Assembly (NCBI GenBank): GCA_034620365.1 | Contig: JAQGEQ010000019.1 | Coordinates: 1-64,000 of the forward strand | Length of the DNA: 64,000 nt | Direction: 5' to 3' | DNA from: Pegea sp. RAD2-039 | Taxonomy: Eukaryota; Chordata; Thaliacea; Salpida; Salpidae | In this document: positions 11,069-25,000 of the stretch, piece after piece | Layout: the number at the start of each line of letters is the position of its first letter | Numbering within the stretch: position 1 is the first letter of the stretch | The notes under the pieces: model-generated | Database searches by the model: none | What the model was told of the DNA's origin: nothing | Seen by the model: only the letters and a program-made list of their open reading frames with translations | Program-made: the position numbers and the translations under genes

Positions 11069-14000
11069 ATGGCTACTGAAATAACTTGGGTACTAATAAG
11101 TAAAGATGGAATCAGGCAACTTCTTTCACCGGAAATGATGTTTGTTGGAAGTCAAAACTGTGAGCTAACTTTGAAGGTACTAAAGAAGAACAGTTTTAAC
11201 TAAATCATGATACTTAATTATTTACATTTTGATGTTTCATCAAATATTATTTTCAATTTATTAGCTTTAAAAATAAATTATAAATTTATCTTATTAAGTA
11301 GAATTTATGTCTCAAAAATAGTTTGTTGATTAATTAACAAAATAAGTTCACATTTTCTAATTAATATCTATTTACTGAAGATAAGTCTGTTTTGATAATA
11401 TGATCTTACTAATTTCTCTAGGAGCTTTGTATTTCTTAAACTTGTCAACCATTGATGAAGAGTTTTATTTTTTTAGTGTAAAAGCATTGACAAGCAACAT
11501 GCGGTCCTTAACTTTGATTCAATCCAAAATGCTTTTCGGATTAAAGATCTTTCAAGTTCAAATGGGGTCAGAGTCTTAAAAGATTTTATTTTTAAGTTTA
11601 ATTTTCAAACGGGAATTACATTTTTTCTAATGGAAAATAATTTATAAATAAAAATATAATTTATGGTTAAAATTGGTATAAAAAAGTTTATAGATTTGAT
11701 TAGTTACTTAAAAATGTAACCAAATTAGTTTATAAAATTATTTCTTAAAAATTTGTTTTGTAATTTACAATTAATCCTTCTAGACATTTGTGAATGAAAC
11801 CCGAATACCTGAACTTATTTACATAACTCTTAAACATGGTGATCAAGTGAGGTTTGGGTATGGCTCCGAAGAGTTTAGTATCTCTAGAGTATGTTTATTC
11901 TCATTTAATTAAGAAAAGCTGTGAGTGGTTTTATCAGCTGATGATATCAGCCACTACTACTGTTGTTGTTTATAAATGTTGTGCTTTGAAATTTCATTGA
12001 AACTTTTCAAAGATTGTTCGGGTTAGGAATTTATCACAAAGAAGCAAATCTTCTTCTTCCTTAAAAATCTCATCTAATAAATCATCTGCATCTTCTAAGA
12101 CTTTACCACCTAAGTCTTCATCTTCTACAGGTAAGCTCCTTATGTTTATATCTATGTGTCATGATGACAACTCTCCTTTGTAACTAACAACTTAGAAGCG
12201 AGAAGATGATGTCTTCACCTGTAGATTAGAAATCTAAATTGAGAGTTTTATACTTTGAAGCTGCTTTACAATTTATGAAAGCCAACCCCATAATTATCTT
12301 TTGTCCCCTTTTTGTTCCTGGAGTTTTTTATGTATCTTCAGATGTTGAGTTTTCGTTAGTGTCTTCCTGGTAGGAAGTGATTAGTGATGGTTTTCCCATG
12401 GAGTCTGTTCCGCATCACTTCTTCCTCTTGATAGTTTATTTACAAATAGCTAATTTTATTCAGCTATAAATCTATTTTTGTAGCTTTCAGCAGAATGAGG
12501 TGAACCATCTAGAGGTGATGTTGGTATAAATCAATATTAAAACCTTTTGAATTCAGACTTTTTAGTCTTTCCAGTATACTTTAACCATATTTATGACAAA
12601 TTTTAACTTTTAATAGACATCAAGCAAGTAATTCCAGCCAAGCAGTCAACATCTGTACCTTCATTTAGTTCAAATGAAATTGGCAAATCCACACAAACAG
12701 GTTTTATTATTTATTCATTTTGCTGGAATGATTTTCATAAAGCAATTTGTAGATTTGCACCACAATGAAAACTTTAGTGAGGTTCAGGTACATTTTTAAA
12801 ACTTTATCACGTGACATTCAATTGGTCAATTTGCTTAAAATTTCATTCAGAAAATTGCTTCTTCTCAATCAGTTGATAATTGGTTCGCCCTAAACCAACC
12901 AAATAGAAAAACGACGAAGAATTTGGCATCCAAATCAGAAAGTGAGTAGAAAATTCAGTTTCGAAATACAATTTCGTTGTTTAATTAAAAGTTGAACTTT
13001 CAGCAAATGAAGCACCTGAAAGGTAAGATGCATTTAAGATTTCATTAAACTTCTAATCATTTGTTTGTTACGACAAAAACTGTTGCTAACTAGACAGCTC
13101 TCTGAAAATTACCAATTTGAAAAATACTAAATGTTATCTTAACGATGTGATGACGTCACCTGTATGACTTCATATGTACTCGCGTTATTCTTTACTGTTG
13201 TGATTGTTTGTTCGATTTTAAGTTTCTGTTTCTTCCCATGTTGTTTTCAAATTATCAATTTTTCCAAATTCAGAAACTTTTTCTTTTATTTTTAATCACA
13301 AAACTTTTGAAGAAATTTATTTATATAAGATAGTTTCAAAAGTAACTGATCGTTGGAATGCTGTGTTTTAATTGGTCAATTATCTAAAGAAAGATGTAAA
13401 AATTAATCAAAAGAATATTTGACATTTTTCGGTTTATTTCGTCATCAAATTTCTTCTTTTTTATCAAAATTTCGAACTTTTTGTTTGAAATCAAACAATT
13501 ATCTGAATATCTGCTTTTGTAACTTTTTTCTACCACTAATCCTGTAGACAAGAAAGAGTATTGGAATCAGCAAGTCTCGAAGTAGGTGAGTTGTCTGATT
13601 TGTTTTTTGAATGTTTTGATGTTTAGCTGAAATATTTCGAATTTGTAAAGATAGATTTATTGAAATGTTGAACATTTGGCAACGAAGTGTTTGATTACTT
13701 TTCAATTTCATTTGTTGTTGACTCATCATAAAACAAATATTTTTGACAACAATAAATTTGTTGCTTAAATCAAAAACTTTTCAGAGAAACAAGAAGAAGA
13801 AGATTTGAAAATGTTTCAAGAAGAAGAAGACTCAAATTTTGCTGAAAAGTAAATTTTGTAGATGAGTTTTATTTCTTTAATTTTGAAAAATATATAAAAG
13901 TAGTTTATGGTGATCAGGTGGGAAACTGGGGGTGGAAATCTGTTCAAGTTGTTTTTTGGCTTCTATTTTAGCTTTTGATGCAGATCAAAATTAGAAGATT

Positions 14001-16771
14001 AAATTTGATCAATTTACAAAATCTACAAAATAGTGATTGGTTCAATTTAGAAATAAATAATTTTGAAAATCTGTTTAATTGAATTAAACGAACGAACGCA
14101 GAATGGGACAGTTGCAAACAAAACCTCCAGGGATTAAATGTCTTCTTGATTTTTTCTACTTTTATAAGAGATCAGTTTTGTAGCTTGCTTACAACACAAA
14201 CATCTTAAGATGCCTGTCTCTCTTCTTGATAATATCTTGTGAGTTTTTCTTTTGTATACGAAGACTTGTTGTATTTTTGCTTAGTTGTTTTGTTTCTTTT
14301 TAAAATCTTTTCTTTTTTATCCCAGTTGTTTTCAGTTTTGATATTTTTTTGCTGTTTTAGAACTTTCAACAAACTTTGAAATATCAAAGTATGGGTCATT
14401 TGTTTTTATTTTTCTATTTCAACTTTTAAAAATACCGAATATTAAATACTTAATACTAAAATATTAAATGAAAATTTGAACTTTGTAGTTTATATTTGGA
14501 TTAAAAAATTCCAACAAATTAGAAGTAGTTTCTTTCAAAAGTTTGATTTGATCAAATTGAACACTTTGCAGAGTAATAGGTGAAGTAAAGAGCAAGACAT
14601 CATCATCCTCATCTTCCTCATCAAGTAATGAAGTATCAAATGCAAGTTGCACTGGAACATACACTGTACTAGTTGAAGAGGTATGTTGATGTGAAGCAAC
14701 TTTTTCACTACCAAGTAGTTCTACAAACTGAACATTAAACTTAAATATTTGAAGCTTTTTATTATTAAATTGATTTGTAGAAAAAGAATGTAAATGATGA
14801 AGATGATAAAGACTTACAAGCAACAAAACACATCCTTATTTCTGACTGGATCAAGAACCAGCAAGTAACCAGTGACAACCATACACCCAGCAACCAACCA
14901 CCCAGCAACGAATCACTAAGCAACCGCCTTTCAACTAACTCAAAACCTTCTTTTGCCCCTATATCCCTCCAAAAGACCAATTCGTTTTCAAATCCTTCTT
15001 CCAACAAGTAAGAAGTCCCATCTGAGATTTTATAATTTTTTTCTTCCATTTCAGAAAATCTTTTCGAAAAGAAAACCAAAAAACTACAAAAGATGGATCC
15101 TTGAAAAAGTCCCCAGACTCCACAGAAGATACAGCAATTGATGCCTTAGAAAATCCTTCAGAGGAACCAGTTCTTGTCAGATCCGGGAGCTTCACGATGA
15201 ATGAACCAAGCGGAGCGGTTCCGCGCGCGGAAATCCCCACGATTGCTTCGTTTTCTGCTCTTCCTCCTAAGATGAACAGATGCAACAGTTTTACAAAGAT
15301 CAGATCTGAGACTCCATCAAAGATTAGAGTGAGATCCGAAATCCACCAAAATCATATCTTATAATTTCATCAACAGACAGAAAAGAATATGATGACGTCA
15401 TCGCATCGATCGCGAAGTTCATCACGTGATCGATTCTATCAGCCAATCAGCAACCGGCAAGCAATTAACCAAAAATCACCAAAAACTTGGAAAAAATCGA
15501 ATCCAACAAACACTCTTTCATCAACCTTGGAGCGCGCGAAGACGTCACCGACGCGACAGACGCCCCCGAAACCTAAAAGCAGAAGCAATTACTCGTCTGA
15601 CTGTGAGCCTTCAACTTTGAGACTCACCAGAACAACTCTTCTTCGTCAGAGCAAAGCGAAAGATCGTAACAAGTCTGTGTTCACTCGAGCGTGAACGCGC
15701 GCGATTTCAACTACATTTTCAGCCGCAGTTCTACTTCGACCGTGACGTCATCAACCACGGCAAACTTGCCGTCGCGTGAAAAGAAGAAAGTTGTTCGGAG
15801 TAACTCTGAAAGACTCAATCAGCTGTCAAAACCACCGATGCGAAGATTGGCTTCGAGACAAAGCGGAAATGAGTCTTCAGATACAGAAGCACGCGCGGGA
15901 GTACGCCCTGGACGTCGAAAGGTGATGTTTGGGGCGTTTGGGTCGATTTGAACCCATATTTAGTCCGCAGCTGCTCTGGAAGGTCGAAGACAAACTTCTA
16001 GAGGAAGACTGTCCACATCTGAAGACAAGGACGCATCGAGAAGTCTTGAATCGAAGATCTTACGTCATAGTCGATATGAGTAAGTGGTGATGACGTCACA
16101 ACATTTGGTTGATGATGACGTCATAACAGTAAGCCCCATGTGCATCCGGGTCGAAAAGTAAACGCTGCGACTTCAGTGACGTCAGAATCTGAAAATGAAG
16201 ATTACGATGTAAAGATGTACCCACGACGACACCAAGTGGCGAGGTCTTTCAGGTGAGTGGAAATCGGATCAAAATCAGGAGATGATGAAGATTTAATCTC
16301 AGGTCTCCTCCGGATGGTGAGATGGGCGATCAGATCGCAAAAATGAGTCATGACGTCGCGCGTAACCTCTCGTTGCTAAGCAGCAAGACACATGACGACG
16401 ACGAACCTTCGAATATTGATAGCTTGGATATTACTTCGAATCAAGATTCTGATCTTGAAGATGAGCGCGGAAGACGGAGGACTTGGGACTCTCAAGTCAC
16501 TGCTCTCGATAGCTTGATGCTTTCAAATGTGTGCGCGCTTTCAGTACGCCTTTGCGCGATCGCGGACGGCTTGACCGGGAAAATCGCGCTTCTACATTCG
16601 CGTTCAGCTCCATACGACCCTTCAAAATCTCATGTACCTCTTCTACAACAAACTTCTTCTCAAGAAATGGCAACTCTTGTCAATAATCTCCGACATGTTG
16701 AATCTCAACTGATCCGAGCTGATAAGATCTTAGATCCTGCTCCGAAACTCCGCTCGTTGCTTCGTGATTGA
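11069..16771 (+). CDS. CEP170: CEP170-like centrosomal / microtubule protein with FHA domain
   Basis: Eighteen exons join in phase to 860 residues. Exons: 11069-11176, 11477-11566, 11784-11888, 12013-12130, 12617-12700, 12753-12787, 12851-12941, 13004-13022, 13548-13585, 13785-13848, 14572-14680, 14781-15007, 15055-15328, 15377-15690, 15723-15921, 15964-16079, 16130-16252, 16303-16771. The first three encode an FHA domain (VGSQNCELTLK, DKQHAVLNF, SSSNGTFVNETRIPE) with the same spacing as human CEP170. Later family marks are GTYTVLVEE, LVRSGSFTMNEPS and the C-terminal block DSLMLSNVCALSVRLCAIAD. Human CEP170 (1584 residues) binds microtubules and subdistal appendages of the mother centriole; this copy is about half as long. 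Exon 8 is only 19 nt and several late introns are 32-50 nt. The 3' half is much richer in G+C than the 5' half. Confidence 0.9.
12280..12434 (+). repeat. Dispersed intronic repeat, copy A (CEP170-like intron 4)
   Basis: Shares with copies at about 36517-36665 and 38919-39045 the blocks CCAACCCC, GTTCCTGGAGTTTT, TATCTTCAGATGTTGAGTTT and GTTAGTGTC. It is in sense orientation relative to its host gene. No coding potential was found and the family was not recognised. Confidence 0.75.
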
Positions 16772-18643
16772 TCCTCAATATGCAGTGTCTTCTTATTTAT
16801 TCAATCTCTTCATCTTATATAATCTGCTGCTTTTAAACAAATTAATTTAATTGTGATTGAATTCAGACAATCAAATGTCCTGAACCACATTTAGAGGCCT
16901 TGTAATGGAATTGTACTTTCTGTTTTCACTGTGTTCAGATTCAGAAGCATTATTTGGGTTCAATACAATTTATTTCCGCTTCCGTTGGTTTCTTTGAATG
17001 CTTTTAAACTTGTGCCTGGTACCTTGTAATTAAAAAATTATTTTTTGAGCATTCAATAAGTATTGTTCTTTCAACTTTTAATTAGAAAAAGATTCTATAT
17101 AACTCCTGTAAAACTTTGAAAATTTGGCAACTAAACTTTCTATAGTCGGTTTATATATTTTTCTGCAACGTTTTTGTAAAAAGAACATAAACGAAAAAAT
17201 GTTTTTGTGAGAATTTTAAAAACAAAATATGAGATGAGTTTTACATTAACAAATAAGGTTCTAAAATCTATAGAAGTTTTTTCTTAAAATTTACTTTAGA
17301 AATATTTCTTGATTACATATTGAAAAGCAGCTGATATAGTTTGGTTTCTGTGCAGTTAATAAAAAGTACTAATAGTGGTTTGGTTCCCTCACATGTAAGA
17401 TAAGCTATAACTGAATCGATTTGACGCTTTTAATTCATGGCTTATGAAATAGCTTTCTATTAGTAATAAGGTGTTGAAGAATCATTTGCTTTCTGTATAC
17501 TGCAAAGTACTTTTAAGATTTCTAGATTTACCCCTTATAACAAAGTAAAAAAGACAGCATCACAAATCGCCTAAAAATTATCACTAAAAGATTCAAGAAT
17601 TCATCTAAGTTTAATGAGTTACAGTTTTTTAGTATTAATTTAGGAACTTAGATCTTTTAAGAAAATGAATTACCTACACGTCCGTTTTAAGATGTTCTTC
17701 TCAAACTTTAATCATTAAATTTGCCATGTAATAAATTTTTACCATGCAAATATTTTTTGTTATCTTTTTAGTAAGTCTTCAAATTCTTTTCTAAAAAAAA
17801 GAGCTTTATTCTGGCTTTAGTTTTTGAGCTGACAAACAATTATGTACAACAAAGCATTTGCCTAAATTGATTATAATCCTATCTTGCTAGTAGTAATGAA
17901 AATAGTAAAAATAGTAAAGCCTTTTTTAAAAAGTGTCTTTAAGATTGGTAATTTTTCAGGTACTAATAAGTAAATTAATTTAAAAAAATTCAAAATCAAT
18001 AAAGTATTGATAAATTATTAAAACCCAATTTTATAATTTGTCTATAAAAAGTTTTTATTGTATATATATGACGGACGAAACGCTTCTTAATTTTATAAAG
18101 CCAAATGATAAACAAATTTCTATTTTTTGCTCTAAACGGAATTCGAGCTTTGTATTACAAGTCAAAGTTACGCTTTCTTACGATTTAAATTTGAAAAACA
18201 AAAAAGTAGGTGTAAATAGTAAAAGTATTATAAACAAAAATTGACTTTTTGTTAACAAACACAATCACTTAATTTATAAAAGTTAAAAGAGAATTGAAAA
18301 ATTACAGCAAGAAGTATTTGAAATTTTTAAACAAACAAATTCCACTATATTTAGTACAGATCTAAATATTTATTTGCTTGTTAATTTATTAAAATTCAAT
18401 TGCTGATAAAAAAAACTAAACATAAAAAAGCTCACTACTAATTTATAGAATATTTAATTTTCTAACGTCTTTAAAAATAAGCAAAATATGAATTAAAGCA
18501 ATTTTTGAAAAATATAATAATTTTCTAATAAAACAAAAAATAAAGTCCAAAACTGTCACGCTGATTAGAGCTTACATGCTTGTAATAACTGTCTTATCTA
18601 TTTCATTGTCAACTTTTTTTAAAGTTTTTTTCGTTTTTGAATC
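16772..18643. other. Intergenic between CEP170-like gene and DGAT1
   Basis: AT-rich sequence. A 68-codon frame at 18038-18244 has no recognisable homology and ordinary AT-biased composition, so I treat it as chance. Confidence 0.55.
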
Positions 18644-21600
18644 ATGAATGAAATTCGACGAAGAACTGCACGATCTCAAAGCACTTCTGATGGAGATGCT
18701 AAATTAGTGAAGAATAATGAAAAGCTAAAAACGTTGCCTAAATATGTTTCTAAGCAAGAGTTAGTTTCATCATAAAAATATTTTAATTTACATGTTCAAC
18801 CAAATTTCTAAGATTTTAAAATAATTTTTGCAGGTGTTTTGTCGATGAATTTTATTTAAATGTTATACTTGGTATTGTTTTTATTTTTTAACTAGCTTTA
18901 CAGCCAGATATATATATTTCAGTTTTTTAAAGACAAAGTAAACAATTTATAGAATTACATAAAACATTGTCTAACAGCTATTTGATTTATAGATGCCATG
19001 TTGTTCGTACATCTCTATTTAGCTCCACATCTGGTTTTGATGATTATAGAGGTTTTCTAAACTTGTCTCTTATTCTTTTGGTGAATATTTTATTTTAAGA
19101 AGTTGCTTTCTAAAATAGTTATTATAATTTTTAGTTCTTATAAAACTCTTTCAAATTGTTATATGTTATTACATTTAAATTTTGTAAATAATTGTGATCT
19201 AATAATATTTAATACAAATGGTAAAAATTAATATAATTTATTAAGATATTTTTTGGTTGATTAAAAATTATTAGTTAAAAGTTTTAATTATTTTAATTTT
19301 ATTTTAGGTGATTTCAAATGCCAGAACTTTTCTTGAAAACTTGTTGAAGTTAGAAGTTTTAATTATTTCAAATTTTGTTGATTTAAAAATTAGTTAATAA
19401 TTTCTTAAAGAATAAGAAATAATATATAAAAATTTATCATTATCATAATAATATATGAATAAATTATTTGTGACTTAAATATAAATCATTTTATACTTAG
19501 ATTTTATTGTCATAGTATTTTATAAATACTCAAATTGATTTTCGTGCAAATAACTTTTATATACTTTTATGTAGTTATGGTATTTTGGTAAATCCTTTGC
19601 AATGGATCGACACAGTTTTACAAAACCCTCATAGTTGGCCAAATCTTCTTCTTATTATTGGTAGATACATTTTTATTAAAAAGCAACTTTTTGAGGAACT
19701 TAAATTCCATAATTTTTTGAAATCATTTAAAATTATAGATGTTTAATTGATAGCTTTTTTCCACTATCATAATATATTAAATAAGAATTATCAAAAGGTT
19801 TAATAACATTATTATGATTTGTGATAAGAATTAAAATATCAAATTTGAATATAATTTAATGAAAGAACTTAACATTGGGTTCTAATTACAATTTTAGGTT
19901 CAAATGTATTCACTTTTACAAGTTTCCAAATCCAGCGATTTGTTGGCAAGGTAATTTATTGAAATTGAATTTTAAAATATAAAAACTTTTTTCAATCATT
20001 TTTAGAACAAGATATCTGAAAACTGTGGAGCAATCTTACAAACTATCAACTTGACCATATTAATCTGTATTCCACCTATTCAAATATCACGACAAGACTC
20101 CAATCCTAGTGAGTCCTCTCATATGTCTTTAATTTCCATCAACAACAACTTGTCTCCTGCAGTCGGCGCATTACTTGCTTGTGGTGTTTATGTTGTAATC
20201 TTCTTGAAGCTTTGGTCATACTCACAAACTAATTATTGGTATCATCTTGAATATATTAAATCTTTAAAGAAGAATCCGATGTTGAAGCGAGCAAGTAAGC
20301 AAATTTCGATTTTTTTTTATATAATTTACATTTTGTATCAATTTAGAATCGATGCCATCAGAAACCCTGCAGACTATCACTGAAGAAGCCAAACTTGTGG
20401 AGGTTTTTAAATTACAAATAGTTTTTAACCAGTTCCATTTACATGAGAATTTCACTTCCTTCTAGATTTCTTATCCTTATAATTTGAACTACAAAAATTT
20501 TGTGTACTTCATGTTAGCACCTACTTTATGTTATGAAGCAAACTATCCAAGAAATTCATCGATTTGTACAACTTTTTTGACCAGAAGAATTATTGAAATG
20601 GTTTGTTCATGTAACCAACTAATTATTTGTCAAAGTACTTTTGTTGTAGTTGCTCCTCATACAACTTCAATTAGCTCTAACTCAACAATGGATTGTTCCT
20701 GTTCTACAACACGCCATACCAGCTATGAAGGTTGGTTTTGATGAAACTTTTTATTAAATATTTGTTTAAATCCACTTTTAAATGTAAATATTTGAAGAGA
20801 AATGTTTAATTAGCTTCTAATTACTGAAACTATCTTTTAATAATATTTTAAGGAGAAAAATGTTTCTCGCGTAATCGAGCGACTACTTCGACTATCTGTT
20901 CCCAATCACTTGATGTGGTTGATCTTCTTCTATTTCTTCTTTCATTCATTTTTGAATGTTCTGGGAGAACTTTTGAGGTTTGGTGACCGCGAGTTCTACC
21001 GTGACTGGTGGTAAGGAGAAACTACTTTCAACTGAAGCGAATTTCTCCTTACTATCGATTTGTCTTCAGGAACTCGGAATCAATTGAATATTTTTGGAAA
21101 GCCTGGAACATTCCTGTTCACAAATGGTGTGTGAGACATTTGTACAAACCTCTAATTAAAAGAAGATTTCCAAAGTATATGGCGCAACTGACAGTGTTTG
21201 CATTATCAGCATTCTTTCACGAGGTTCGTCACTATTACTGGTTTATTTCATATTTGATACAAATTACTTTTATGAAGGCTTGTTTCTCGTTTCATCAAAT
21301 TTAAATCATTACAATTCAACTAATTTCATTTTTTCTAGTATTTGGTGACTGTACCTTTGAAAAGGCTTCGGTTTTGGGCTTTTCTAGGAATGTTGATGCA
21401 AGTAAGTGAATCATTTCATTAAAAATGATTAATTTCCGTTTTCTACCATCAAGCCACTAGCACGACACATTTTGTCACTTTTAGCACGATTATTTGTGGA
21501 ATATATTTTTCAGGTTCCACTTTCATATGTCACCATTTTAGTGAGCAAAAAACTGTCACCAACTTGGGGGAATGTTATGGTTTGGTTGTCTCTAATCATC

Positions 21601-21657
21601 GGTCAACCAACAGCTATCATGTTATATGTGTTTGATTATTATGCAAGTACAAGCTAA
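18644..21657 (+). CDS. DGAT1: Diacylglycerol O-acyltransferase 1 (MBOAT family)
   Basis: Thirteen exons give 487 residues; human DGAT1 has 488. Exons: 18644-18759, 18993-19080, 19308-19348, 19575-19660, 19898-19950, 20006-20294, 20347-20402, 20466-20600, 20650-20730, 20853-21010, 21070-21223, 21339-21401, 21514-21657. The enzyme makes triacylglycerol from diacylglycerol and acyl-CoA in the ER membrane. Diagnostic stretches are [56 protein letters not shown] (the FYxDWWN motif near residues 362-369), [11 protein letters not shown] and [14 protein letters not shown] with the catalytic His near 418. The signature favours DGAT1 over sterol acyltransferases. All splice phases agree. The N-terminus (first 39 residues) is variable in the family; its ATG is the only in-frame one that splices to the conserved exon 2. 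Confidence 0.96.
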
Positions 21658-22038
21658 CTGTCACCTGATGCAAGTCACCTGATGCACATTCCATTGAAGC
21701 CTTTTACCAACACATCGAAAGAACTTTTTAATTTTTTAATCTTATTTTTTACTTTTTGTTTTTCTTATCTTGTCAATTAGTTTTTAGCCAAATTATTTAA
21801 TTGGGATTTTTATTGTTATTCAGCGTATGTAATTTTTTTGCAATCAACTTATTCTAAATTGTGTCTTTTTCTACAATCCTCAAATCAAGATGTAGTTCTT
21901 GAGACCTTCGGCTGTATGATTATCTTTATCGTTTTCAAACGAACTTTCAATTACCTTCTGTACATAGCTTTAAACTTTTAATTTCTCTTTTAGACCAACT
22001 TAAGGCTTTAAAAAACTTTTAGTAAAATTTTAGTCAAA
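21658..22038. other. Short intergenic spacer DGAT1 to importin-11
   Basis: Only 381 bp separate the DGAT1 stop from the importin-11 start on the same strand, so the spacer must hold both the 3' end of one gene and the promoter of the next. No canonical AATAAA was seen here. An operon-like arrangement cannot be excluded. Confidence 0.5.
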
Positions 22039-25000
22039 ATGGAAATGTTAATTTCAGTCCTTCGAAGTAGTACAAGTCAAAACCAGCAAGAATTCCAACC
22101 TGCCACTGCAAAGTTACAAGAATTACAATCTACAGACGGATACTACCTCCAGCTTCTACAGATTTCTTTGATGTTTGATAGTTTAGATACTAATATCAGG
22201 CTTGCGGCTGTGATACAGTTAAAATATGGGGTTGAAAGAAAGTGGCGATCTTATTGTTCCAATCATATCCATAATGATGAAAAGAATGCTATTAAAGAAA
22301 ACATCTTGAAAAGTTTAGAGGAAAGATCGATGGTGGTTTGTCACTTTTAATTTAATCTTTATTTTTTATCAATTTAAATTAAAAGTAGATAAGAAAGTTG
22401 CTTTGATAAATGACAAACTGAAAAAAAACCATTTTATACCAATCCAGATCTGATCTTAATCTTCTGCAGGTGGCTCGACAATTTGCCTACGTCATCTCTC
22501 GAATAGCTCGCTACGATTACCCACATGAGTGGCAAGACCTTTTTAGGATCCTCCTCTCACGTATGTATTCAGCGAACCTCCAGAATCCAACTTACACCGA
22601 CTGTGTCATCTTCCTTACCTTCCGGATGGTAGTCACCGAACTAGTCTCGAAACAGTTGATGTCAGAAAGAAGTAAAATCTCTGAGACTTGTCATCTGTGT
22701 CATCCAGCTTTGATGGAAGTTTGGGAGAAGACACACAAATTAGTGATCGATATCTTCCAGGGAAATTCTTCATCTTTTCATCTTCTGGACATTCATCTGA
22801 ACATCGTAAAGAGCTTACGTAGGATGGCGCGAAGACTCGATTCCAGCAGTTTGAGGCAGTTACTCATTTTAGAGGTTAGCGCTCTACAATCGATATGTGA
22901 AGCTGGTGCTGAGATGAAGAAAATTGGAGAGGATTTGAATAAGTATTACAATAAAATTCTTCTAAATCATTCCAAAGTGATCATGGAGGTCCTAGACAGC
23001 AAAGGATCGCCACTAGGAGGCGCTGTTGTGAATGTTTTGAACTTTTGTAAACGTTGTGTGTTAGTTTGTTCGAAAAATCGATCTTTGCTGCCTAAAAGAT
23101 TTGTATTAAGTTGTATGAATCACATCAAGCAAATTGTTCAAGATAATGAGACATCAATTGAAGTTGTGTGGTGTGAAGATGAACTGAAAGACTTAGTGAG
23201 GTTTGTAGTAGTTGAAGTTGTCGTAAAAGCTCACTTGTGTCTTGCTGAAGGTGCTTGGTATTCGACTACTTTCCTCTCACAACTGAAGATCTGGAATTGT
23301 GGCAGGATGACGTGACTGAGTTTTGTGTTGAAGGAATCGGTGAGAATTGGAAATATAGTTTGAAACCAAGTGCTGAGGTACTAAAAAATCGAATAATTTG
23401 ATTCGTTTACTGAATCTTTATTTATTAGGCTTTATTCATCACTCTTCTAAGAGGAAAAACCAATTTACTTTCACCAATTATTCTTTCAACTTTAAACTTT
23501 TTGGAAGAAAACCAACATAAGGGTTTGTAGTTTCATGTTTCACTTATTCAGACATTTGCAGATGTTTCTGTTTCTAAAGACTCAACTATAGAAGATTGCT
23601 TGATCGAATGTGCTGTGTATGAATCTCTTGGTCTTTCAGCTACAGAACTTTTTGATTTATTCGACTTTGAAGAATATTTCATTCAAACTTTGATTCCTAG
23701 GTTACAGAAAGCTGAGAATAAACCTTTTTATAAAATTATTCACAGGTAAACTCTATTCTGGTTTTTCGAATACTTTTTTTAATATGACTAATTGAGTTTT
23801 ATTTCTCAAACTTTTTGGATTTAAATAAATAAATTTGTTAGATCAATAATCAAACTTCTGAGATCTTGGATTGATATCAAACCATTCACAAAAGTCCTAG
23901 AAACAACTTGGCAGTTTGTGATCAGCTCTCTCGACCGGAATCTCGACTTTGCAGTCAGAATCGCAGCATGTGAAGTCGTTACCTTGCTTCTAGAAGACTA
24001 CGAAAACGAAACTAGTAAAAAAAGATGAAAAAAATATCAATTTTGATTTGATTACTTGCAGAGTTATTTTATCCCCATCAAAATGTTTGTGTTCAATCCC
24101 TGTATCATCTGTTGTTGGAATCGAATGAAGATTTGAAATTGACGGTGCTCGACGTATTTACATGTGTCATTCAGCGTGTAGGTAGAAAAGCGACTTTTGT
24201 AGAAGCACTTGTGAATATACTCCGTGACATCTGGATACAATGTGATAATCACATGTTTCTCAAGTTAGTTTCATATATTCTCAGCTTTTATATATTTCAT
24301 TTAATTCTTGTTTTTGTGGTTTTCATTTAATCTTTAAATAAACCGTCGAAAAAAGGAAATCTTTTGAAAAAATGATAAAATGAAGAATTGAATTTTTATC
24401 AGATTATCGATCCTTTCAACCATGACCAGCTCGGTCGTCGCTCTTCATCAAAGATCGAATCAACTTCACTCTATCGCTCTTCCTATGATCCACAGCTCTT
24501 GTAATGTCTCATCCAACAATCAGATCTATATGGGTTTTGATGGTCTTCAACTCCTACTAGCAGTTGTACAAAATGCAACCGTCTTATCTGATCAACTTTT
24601 AGAAATATTCATTTGCATATTTCGTGAGTTCTTTTCTCACCAAACATTCATCAGCAAAAGTGTCTTTGTAGCTGTCATGGAGCAAGGGATTGACGAGATG
24701 AAGGAAGGATTCTCTATCTCAAAGTCTTATCTCCTGTTAGGGAAGGATCAATTCACAAATCATCCTTACTTCCAATCACTAGGAGAACTCATCAATCGCA
24801 ACATCAACGAGTTTTCTTTGGAGTTGATCCAATCTGTTGTAGATCTAATTGAAAGTTGCCTACAGGTTTATCTTCATCTTCATTATCATCAATATGTCGT
24901 CTTAGATTTCACCAGCTAAATCTATCCAAGTCTTCTGGAAGAGTTTAGTCTTCCTCTTCAATTCAGCGGAAACAGGAGATATCTTGACCCATGTTGCAAC

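Noticed and set aside
14464..14826. 120-codon minus-strand frame opposite CEP170-like exons
   Set aside because: It is antisense to the exon at 14572-14680, whose sense frame carries the family motif GTYTVLVEE and correct splice phases.
18038..18244. 68-codon frame between CEP170-like gene and DGAT1
   Set aside because: No conserved motif and no flanking exon; consistent with chance.
18835..18872. Possible extra DGAT1 exon after TTTTGCAG at 18826-18834
   Set aside because: It would encode [11 protein letters not shown], which has no match in DGAT1. Joining exon 1 directly to 18993 gives the conserved [12 protein letters not shown] start with correct phase.
18644..21657. Sterol O-acyltransferase (SOAT/ACAT) instead of DGAT1
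   Set aside because: Both are MBOAT enzymes, but the whole sequence from SLFSSTSGF to the C-terminus follows DGAT1, and the length is that of DGAT1.
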